From Adiantum capillus-veneris (taxonomy: Eukaryota; Streptophyta; Polypodiopsida; Polypodiales; Pteridaceae), in assembly GCA_014529385.2 (NCBI GenBank), contig CM043959.1, positions 11,064,809 through 11,128,808 of the forward strand: 64,000 nucleotides of DNA, written 5' to 3'. Position numbers and translations under genes: made by a program. Under the pieces are notes generated by a model that saw only the letters and a program-made list of their open reading frames with translations, had not been told where the DNA came from and did no database searches. Positions 55,155 to 64,000 of this stretch are shown one piece after another (positions within the stretch are counted from its first letter, which is position 1; each line of letters opens with the position of its first letter).

Positions 55155-57456
55155 ACGTCAAGGCTGAAGGACGGAATGCAACCCCACTAGCACCTTCCCC
55201 GGAGCCTACCTCTCAACCGCCAAGCCCAAAGCTCTCTACATTGCAGCAAATAGATTCACCAAAGAAGGCATCGGAGGCTGGACCAACACAAAGAGACAAG
55301 GGGAAGAATGACAAGAATACTTATGAAGACCTCCTTAACACTGGATATACAATAGAAGAGGCTTATGAAGTCGTTTATGGCACTCCAACTCCACCATGGG
55401 CTATAAAGAAAGTGGAAGAAAGGGGGGAGAATGGATGAGACCTGACCATGGATGACTAAGAAAAAAGATGACCAGAAGATCAAGATACACAGAGAAGCAC
55501 ACCAAAATTGCAGTCACCACAACCTGGAGTACCAGGGTTGGTGCAAATGTTTCTAGTGCCATAGTGGAGACCTTTGGCCAGCCCTTGGAGGCCCCCTCCA
55601 GTGGGAGTATTGCTCAGTATGGGTCAAAAAGTCCCCTTAGCTGGGTTGGAACATTGTTAGAGTACTACCAAAAGTCTGGTGGCAGTTAAAAAAGAAGATG
55701 TTAGAGGTGCACACCAAATTTTAGATCGAATCAGAACACGATCTCTCTCTACGGTGGAAGAGAACAGCATGCTCAGCACACGGGAGGAGAATATGATAAG
55801 TGAGTATGACAACCTCACCAAAGAGCTACAAAGGGCTATTAAGAGAGAAAATAGCTCAAAAAGAGAGCAAGATACTCAAATAAAGATTTAAAAGGAAGCA
55901 GAAGTAGAGAGGGATACATGCATGCTTCAGATGGCAGAGGTATCCAAAGAAGCTGCCAACCTGCAAGAGGCAAAAGAGAAAACAGAAGATGAGTTGGGGG
56001 CAGTACGAGATGAGCTACTTGAGCTTAAAGCCGAATTAGAGCTCCAAGATTTGACCATATGAAGGCTCATAGCAACCCCAAGGGCTACAAGAGCAAATGT
56101 TGGAGCAAATAGCCACGTTGTGCAGGCCTTGGAAGCCCAAATCATAGCACTCCAAAAAGAGCTAAATCTAGAACAACGACAAAGAGTGCACATGGCAGAA
56201 GGGTCTTTAGTTGCCAAAGAACGATTAAAGGCTCAGCATTAGGAACTTCAAAAAGAGAATGACTAGCTGAAGAAGGAATTGGAAAAGTTGCAAGAGCTAT
56301 TGGTCAACCAAGCATAAGAGGCTACAAGACGAGATGAGCTAGCCCAACAATAGATGACAGAGTTGAGGCAAGAAGTCGAAAGAGCAAGGGGCCAAACCAC
56401 GAACCCAGGTCCAAGTGACTCGAGAATAAATGCCCAACAAGAACCTATGGAAATTCCAGACACCAAGGAGGAATCGATAATGCTCCACAAATCCAAGAAG
56501 AGGGACAAGTGCTAACTGTAGAAGAGGAGAACCATCTCCAGACTTTGATAGAACAAGCCACTGAAGAAAGTGTTAGAGCGGCCATAGAATGGAACAACGG
56601 ATGTTACACTCTGCCAAAAAACTAAAGCTCCACACAAATGTGATTAGAGAAGAGTGGATGCAGCCATCCCTCCCATACCCACAACTAAGATATGAAGTGC
56701 TCGCAATAAAGAAAAGAATCCAAACCAAGGCTACCACACCACTATTTGAGAGAGACATCAAAGATCAACCAGTCTCCAAGAGAATAGTAGACTCACAACC
56801 AAAGTGAAGAAAGGGCTCGCTCACAAAGTACCTAGCATAACTGGTATGTATGGTCGATGCACCGAAAATTTTCAGGGATGATGTCTCCTTTTGCCAAGTG
56901 TCGAGAATGAGGTCATGGAAAGATCATGCAAGGTTGTTGCAGAAGCACCCCACCTAACTAAATTACCCAAAACTTCCACCACCCAAAGAAGGAAAGAGAA
57001 TAAGTGGGACTTATATGGTGAAAACCCTAGCGCGGGCGCCATTAAGCTCTCCTGACTTGACATGTGTGATGCTTCAAAAAATCTGCAAAACATTGTTAGC
57101 CTGCATTGAGGTGTTTGCACCGCACAAAGCTACAGACTCAAGTCTACTATCAACGGGCAACACTAAATCCAAGCTGGCTTACGACTCTTCCACCCAGCCC
57201 TTGCCACAAGTGCTACACCACTTCTACCAATGAGTGATGTTTTTACGTAGCTTCCACATGCAGGCCTTTGAAGAGGATTTTTATATAGGGTTTTTCACTT
57301 TCGATAGCAAAATTTTTGGACCAACGGTAAGCATTGGCAACATGAGATATGAATCATATTTGAAAATGATTAAACTACTTGGATTCTATTGAGCAAGGAA
57401 TTAGCCGAAGACCCAACAAAGACAAAGACCCGTCATGTCAGGGATGACATGGACGC
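55155..57456 (+). pseudogene. coiled-coil C-terminal part of the host element ORF
   Basis: The frame from 45987 resumes at 55157: VKAEGRNATPLAPSPEP, then TYEDLLNTGYTIEEAYEVVY and a stop at 55436-55438. After about 55680 a long heptad-rich region follows: ENMISEYDNLTKELQRAIKR, ELGAVRDELLELKAELEL and ELEKLQELLVNQA, with stops mostly at Gln positions (TAG, TAA). It decays past 56515; 56800-57456 holds only fragments. A coiled coil suggests self-association, as in gag or ORF1 proteins. Confidence 0.55.
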
Positions 57457-57468
57457 AAAGGGGGGGAG
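57457..57468 (+). other. polypurine tract of the host element
   Basis: AAAGGGGGGGAG directly before TGTGACTGCAG. Confidence 0.75.
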
Positions 57469-58400
57469 TGTGACTGCAGAACACCGGAAAGCTACACCTT
57501 TTTTTTTAAAATTTAATTTGACGGACTCAATTGTAATTGTTTTTTGGGACTCAATCAAGTTTCCAAATTGTAACTTATTAAATATGCAAATGGGTTGAAC
57601 CCATGGTAGAACGTAAGAAGTAATTTTGATGAGATAGAACCTCCAAAGCTGGCTGAGGTATATAAGCCAATTTTTGTAACCCTAAGAAAAAATTTTGACT
57701 TAATCATCTTTTGAGCTCAACTAATCGTGTTATGACTGTGCATTTTGTGTGTGAGAGTGAGTGAGGTCTTGTTCTACTCTCTACATGCACTACGGAAGCC
57801 ACATAGCCACATTGTGAAGGAGACTACACCATGGTGTTAGTAACAACAAGAGCTACTCTTCAACACCAAGCTTGCACGATATTGATCTCTTTGCAGAGCT
57901 CTCCCATGATCTTTGAGAAGTGAGTTTTCTCTCTAATCGTGTATCCATTTTGTGATTTCTTTATATCATTGCATTCACGGCAAGTTAAACTATACTTTAG
58001 GCCTCAGTACGTTGAGAATCAATGACCTATAATTTTTGGCTTGTCTTCATACGCTTTTTTTGCACCAAGTGTTTGCAAGTAATAAATTTGGGTTACAAAC
58101 TTTAGGGTAGTGTCCTCTTGGTGTGTACAGGTTACCCCTTGTGTTTTGTGATGATTTGACAACGTTAGGTCATGTTTTGGAGAGCATAAGAATTGTAGAT
58201 AAGGTAGTGGTTGAGTATACATAGTGTGCTTTGAGATGATTTTCCTTGGTAATGATTGTCTCTAGAAGGTCGAGTAGGTGATTGACACCCATCTATTTGT
58301 TTCCATGCGCATACGGGTCAAGGTTCGTCCTTGGTCCTTGGTTGACATCTTGTTGGTTGGCCTAGTTCTCACTTTGCTAAAAACTAAAAGCAGTGTATTT
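57469..58400 (+). repeat. putative LTR after the PPT
   Basis: It starts TGTGACTGCAG next to the PPT. The end is not resolvable, because no partner is seen in the window. It is followed by gag-type sequence at about 58587, so it may serve both as 3' LTR of the upstream element and 5' LTR of the next. Confidence 0.4.
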
Positions 58401-58470
58401 GCCCGACAGAGAACCTAGGTTGATATGGTCAGCCCTGCAGGCTCACTTCCTATAGGATTTTTGTAAAGAG

Positions 58471-59157
58471 GTGTCTCTAGTTGATTTGGATTCAAGGTTT
58501 ACGGCTTTAATAAAAAATGTAGATGAAGAATTTGGTGTTCTTCTTAACCATTTTGAAGAGTGTTGGGTAGAGTTCGCAGTTGGACAATGGCGAGTACTTC
58601 AAATTGGGGAAATTATGGTATGTCTCCATCCCAAAGCTCAAGAGAAGGGGGATTTTGAGAGTCCAGAGAATTACAATGGCACGATTGCGATTGCACGGGC
58701 AAAGTCAAGCAAGAAAATTGAGAAGAAGATTGAGCAAGATGCCTTGGGGTATGAAGCTATGGCTCCCAGCCCAATCCAAAGCCCTAAGGAAGAAACCCAG
58801 TCGGAGAACCAAGCAAATTGGGGAGTCGCAACTAATCCTCAACATTGGGCACATACTATTCAAGATTTGACTGAGCAGATGCAAGAGCTTTGTTTAAGTG
58901 TTATAGACAAAGGAAAATCGAGGGCTAGAAGAGGCAGGACTAGGTTGTTCCCTGGTAGGTGCTACAATTGTAGAGAAGAAGGCCACTATGCACTAGATTG
59001 CCCGCATCCACCAAGGAAAGAGGCGGTATGTACCCTTTATTTGGAAGGGTAGAGGGTAGGAACAATTCAATGGTCAATGGGAACAATAGGCAGTTGAGAA
59101 CTTGGTACCACTAGCTATGCCAGGTAATGATGAAGTTTCTAGAATTAATATCATTGG
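58471..59157 (+). pseudogene. gag: gag fragment with CCHC knuckle, Tat-like
   Basis: A likely start is ATG 58587 (MASTSNWGNYGMSPSQSS) in one frame, passing to the open frame that ends at 59052. CYNCREEGHYALDC at 58960-59001 is a perfect CCHC knuckle, followed by PHPPRKEAV, close to the PHPKRQNF after the knuckle at the window start. A third frame carries it to about 59157 (NDEVSRINIIG), where the copia LTR begins. Confidence 0.65.
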
Positions 59158-59426
59158 TGTTTTTCGGTTTAATAGCCATGTGCCCAATTGCCCATCACTA
59201 ACTGCTACTAACCCTAAGTCTATAGCTATACACTTATGTGAGCCACTAACACTAAGTACAATGTGTATTGTGCCTTGGTGCATAAGATAAAGAAGAAAGA
59301 AAGAAGGCACACAATGTGTGTTGGGTCTCCACCTCCAACCTGTGTGTGTGGCTATGGTGGTGTGTGTGTCAGTGTGCGTGCATATTCTTCTTTCTCTTCC
59401 ACTCTGCTCCCGGTTCCTCTCCTTCA
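59158..59426 (+). repeat. putative 5' LTR of copia(+)
   Basis: The right end is set by the primer site three bases on (CCTTCA at 59426). The left end at TGTTTTTCGG is where gag coding of the older element stops. A 269-bp LTR is a normal copia size. The partner is not in the window. Confidence 0.5.
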
Positions 59427-59428
59427 TC

Positions 59429-59440
59429 TGGTATCAGAGT
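59429..59440 (+). other. primer-binding site, tRNA-Met
   Basis: TGGTATCAGAGT, 11 of 12 matches to the common site. Confidence 0.9.
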
Positions 59441-59560
59441 GGTTTCATTCTCAAAATCGCTTCTGCACGCGTGCACTTTCAAGAGTGCAAACAGCGTTCT
59501 GAATTTGGCATCGGCAAATTCAACATTCCGAGAGTGTTTTCAACAGGTGTCTTGTCGTTT

Positions 59561-59594
59561 TACCCCCCTTTCGAAGCCATTCGAAAGGGGGGTA
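59561..59594. repeat. perfect 14-bp inverted repeat, 6-nt loop
   Basis: TACCCCCCTTTCGA (59561-59574), loop AGCCAT, TCGAAAGGGGGGTA (59581-59594), in the leader of copia(+). Confidence 0.95.
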
Positions 59595-60036
59595 GTTTGT
59601 GTTGCAGAGCTTCCATAGCCATTACAGGTACCATTGTTGCAGTCTCTTCCATCTATGAGAGCCCACGACTCATTTGGGAGTGTTTAGCCTCTTTCTGAGT
59701 GACCTCATACACACACATAGAGTGGGATTTTGACAACATTGTCTTCTTTGGATACAGGTACATAGAGCGGCTTGGTTAGCTTCCTCTGTGCTTCTCGGCC
59801 TCGATTTTGGATTTGGCTACGGCATCGGCATGGAGTCACAAGCTACATGTTTTAGTACTTGCAATAATCTAGTTCCAGTGGGAGCATTTTTTATGCGTAC
59901 GTGCATATGTTAGCACTTTTGATAGTGTTTGAACTCTTTTGAGAGTAATTTGACTCCTGGCAGGGATAGTTCTTTGCATGCACATTCTTTTGGTGCATGC
60001 TTGAGTGTCATGATAGACTTGTATGTCTTTGTGGAT

Positions 60037-61724
<1,688 letters not shown>

Positions 61725-61991
61725 GGATACTACCATTGTACGCTTTTGTGGAGCCATCTTTTGGCTAGTATAAGGCATTCCCGGCCATTTCTGAGACTTG
61801 GTCCGAATGATAGCCATTTCGGAGACTTGGCTATACATTTTTTTGTATAACCTACGTTGTTGAGGGTCGATAACATGAGGTTTTCATTGAGCTGAGGTAT
61901 TCTCAAATGTGGAGATACCTTCGGTGATACAGGTAGCTGGAGCATCCCTTACAAGGCCTCACCATAGGACATATATAGAGTAGTATAGATG

Positions 61992-62191
61992 CTTGTCTAT
62001 GGTCAATTTGACAGTTTATGCGCCTCGGTTGGTCTCTATACATTGTGCTTTTGAGAGGCATTGCCCTCTTTTATGCTTTGTGAGTGACATACTTGTCTAT
62101 GGTCAATTTGACAGTTTATGCGCCTCGGTTGGTCTCTATACATTGTGCTTTTGAGAGGCATTGCCCTCTTTTATGCTTTGTGAGTGACATA
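61992..62191. repeat. perfect 100-bp tandem duplication
   Basis: 61992-62091 and 62092-62191 are identical by eye, starting CTTGTCTATGGTC. They lie in the leader just before copia gag. Confidence 0.95.
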
Positions 62192-62247
62192 CTTGGTCAT
62201 TTTGTCTCGTATTTTGGTTGACGTAGTCCCAAATACAAAGGAGACTC

Positions 62248-63144
62248 TACCAAAATTTTCAGCAAAGAACGTGACACTTATGACATAAAAAATTTTGATG
62301 GCACTAATTTTCAGCTTTGGAAGAACCAAATGCATGATGTGCTTGTCCAAAAGAAGCAAAAGTTGCCTATTACCTATGCGACTAGAACTGAAGATATGCA
62401 CATGACTCAGTTTCAGTGGGAGGAGCTTGATGAGCTATGCAGGTCTACGATTAGACTGCACCTTGGTGAGTCGGTGTACTTTTCAGTGTTAGGATGCGAG
62501 ACTGCTCATGCTTTATGGAAGAAATTATGCGACACTTGCAAAAAGGATACGGCTAGCAATAAGGTTTTTCTGATGCGAAAACTTTTCAACCTTCGTATGA
62601 AGGAGAGCTAGCGTTTCTAGCCATATCAATGATTTTGATTCTCTTTTTTCCCAAATTTGTGCACAGCGCACGACCATTGATGATGAGATGAAAGCAACCT
62701 TTTTGCTTTGTTCGCTGCCACTCGCTTGGGATATCTTTTACACAATTGTTAGTATCTCTACTCCTAATGGTACGCTAAAGTACGATGATGTTACTAGTGC
62801 ACTTCTGTCAGAGGAGATGTGTTGGAAGACCATGACTAGCTCACATCATGGCAAGCTCATTATGTGCAAAGGGATGATGAGCAACGTAAGGGCCGTTCGC
62901 AATGTGAGTCCAAGAAAGAGGCAATAGAGATGCATCAAAGGGTAGATCAAAGTCTTGTGGTCGTCGCAATGCTCAATGCCATTATTTTGATAAGTATGGT
63001 CACATAAAGAACGATTGTTATGCTTGGAAGCGTGACAAAGAGAAGGGCAAAGGTAAAAGCAAAGATCATGATAAAGAGGAGAAACCAAAGAGTTCGGTTA
63101 AGGTTGAACAACTGAACATAGTTCAGGATGACAGTGATGCACAA
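62248..63144 (+). pseudogene. gag: copia(+) gag
   Basis: NFDGTNFQLWKNQMHDVL near 62291 is the copia gag N-terminus. LHLGESVYFSVLGCETAHAL and KVFLMRKLFNLRMKES follow to a stop at 62609-62611. Another frame continues with FLLCSLPLAWDIFYTIVSIS. The knuckle near 62974 reads CHYFDKYGHIKNDC, so the second Cys is Phe. A Lys/Asp-rich tail leads to PR. Confidence 0.8.
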
Positions 63145-63153
63145 GACATTAAT

Positions 63154-63687
63154 ATGTTGATTGAAAGTAATGATGTATTTTATGATGTACAGGAAACTCT
63201 ATCTTTGCAAAGTTCTATGCCAATTGAACTCCTTGTTAGTGGTGAAGTATCCCATACATGGATTCTTGATTCGGGTGCTTTGTTGCTTGTCACACCTCAT
63301 AGGCATTGGTTTACTACATATGAGGAAACCATTGGCTCTATTGCACTTGGTGATAGTTATTCTTGTGACATTGTTGGCGTAGGTGATATTGCCATGGTTA
63401 TGGCAAGTGGGGTGAAGTTTATCATCCATAATGTGTGTCATGTTCCAGCCTTGACACGCAATCTGATTTTGGTTGGACGTCTTGATGACTTGGGTTACAA
63501 AGTCACTCTTCATCAGCAGTCTTGGCATGTTGCAAAGGGTCATCTTATTATAGCCCATGGTTCTAAAGTTGGTTCACTTTATCCTCTTTATGTATATGAT
63601 AAAAACGGTGTTCTTTCTATAACCGAGCTACCAACCATTGCTTTGTGGCATAGCCAGTTAGGACATATGTCAAACAATGGAATGTAG
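63154..63687 (+). CDS. pol: copia(+) protease and pre-integrase
   Basis: 177 open codons. THTWILDSGALLLVTPHRHW has an intact D-S-G-A active site. HNVCHVPALTRNLILVGRLD is the block after protease. IALWHSQLGHMSNNGM starts the integrase zinc finger (two His), then a stop at 63685-63687. Confidence 0.88.
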   Translation: MLIESNDVFYDVQETLSLQSSMPIELLVSGEVSHTWILDSGALLLVTPHRHWFTTYEETIGSIALGDSYSCDIVGVGDIAMVMASGVKFIIHNVCHVPALTRNLILVGRLDDLGYKVTLHQQSWHVAKGHLIIAHGSKVGSLYPLYVYDKNGVLSITELPTIALWHSQLGHMSNNGM

Positions 63688-64000
63688 ACACTCTCTCGTT
63701 TGGGCTACTTACCGTCTTTGCCATTTTTTTATTTTCTCTTTTGTGAGCACTCTCAATATGGAAAGCAAACACGGACACATCGTACGCATTTATTTGACAA
63801 AGAAAGAAAACCCTTAGAGCTTGTGCACAATGATTTATGTGGGCCTATTCCTTCTAAATCCCATGGTGGTGCGTCCTATTATGTTACATTCATTGACGAT
63901 GCAACATGACATGTTTGGGTCTACGCCATGAAGTCTAAAGATGAGACCTTTTCTTGCTTCAAGAAGTTCTTATCTACTGTTGAAACTCGGTCTGAACATA
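63688..64000 (+). pseudogene. pol: copia(+) integrase start (cut by window end)
   Basis: The Cys side of the finger is damaged (FCEHSQYGKQ, where C-x2-C is expected). ELVHNDLCGPIPSKSHGG carries the first catalytic Asp, and ASYYVTFIDDAT is followed by a stop at 63907-63909. The frame continues as HVWVYAMKSKDETFSCFKKF to the window end. Confidence 0.85.

Overview
The window looks like repeat-rich nuclear DNA of a land plant. I could not support a single host gene, tRNA, rRNA or prokaryote-style operon. Almost every recognisable reading frame is gag, protease (PR), reverse transcriptase (RT), RNase H (RNH) or integrase (INT) of an LTR retrotransposon. Most copies are broken by stops and frameshifts. 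The plant assignment rests on a Ty3/gypsy element with two RNase H domains (Tat-type layout), a chromodomain gypsy element, Ty1/copia elements primed by initiator tRNA-Met, and a very nested structure. The species cannot be named from the sequence.

Layout. (1) 1-8980 (+): 3' part of a Tat-like Ty3/gypsy element whose integrase is split by a foreign ~2 kb block (about 3926-5985), with a putative long 3' LTR full of poly-C, CT and CA tracts. (2) 8981-9149 and 15128-18602 (-): a Ty1/copia element cut inside its RT by (3) a complete chromodomain gypsy element, 9150-15127 (+), with identical-length 123-bp LTRs, a tRNA-Met primer site, a polypurine tract (PPT) and a TCGAG target duplication. The Tat LTR also ends inside the same copia RT. 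(4) 18603-26292: mostly unrecognised, with a minus-strand gypsy integrase C-terminus (23300-23870) and a plus-strand reading frame with repeated W-x-P-K motifs (24500-25110). (5) 26293-40891 (-): a 14.6-kb composite with three LTRs, flanked on both outer sides by GGCTC. It encodes gag and protease but no RT or integrase. Its leader carries eight copies of a ~20-bp palindrome about 283 bp apart. (6) 41690-43409: a second array with the same ~283-bp spacing but a different palindrome. (7) 44761-45987 and 55155-57468 (+): an element with an ORF1-like/coiled-coil reading frame, split by (8) a gypsy element at 45988-55154 (+) whose protease/RT signatures resemble lineages I associate with fungi more than the usual plant clades, and whose LTRs carry a pair of overlapping, mutually similar ~70-codon ORFs. 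(9) 57469-59157: a PPT-LTR junction and a degenerate gag. (10) 59158-64000 (+): a Ty1/copia element running off the window, its leader split by an inverted second copy (60037-61724) of the 1.6-kb LTR-like repeat that also sits inside LTR B of the composite (28708-30299).

Order of events that can be read directly: copia(-) is older than the chromodomain element and the Tat element, both of which sit in it; the 44.7-57.5 kb element is older than the 45988-55154 gypsy; the composite and copia(+) are each older than the 1.6-kb repeat copies inside them. No element in the window looks autonomous. Many stops fit C-to-T decay of CAG, CAA and CGA codons, as expected for methylated, silenced plant repeats.
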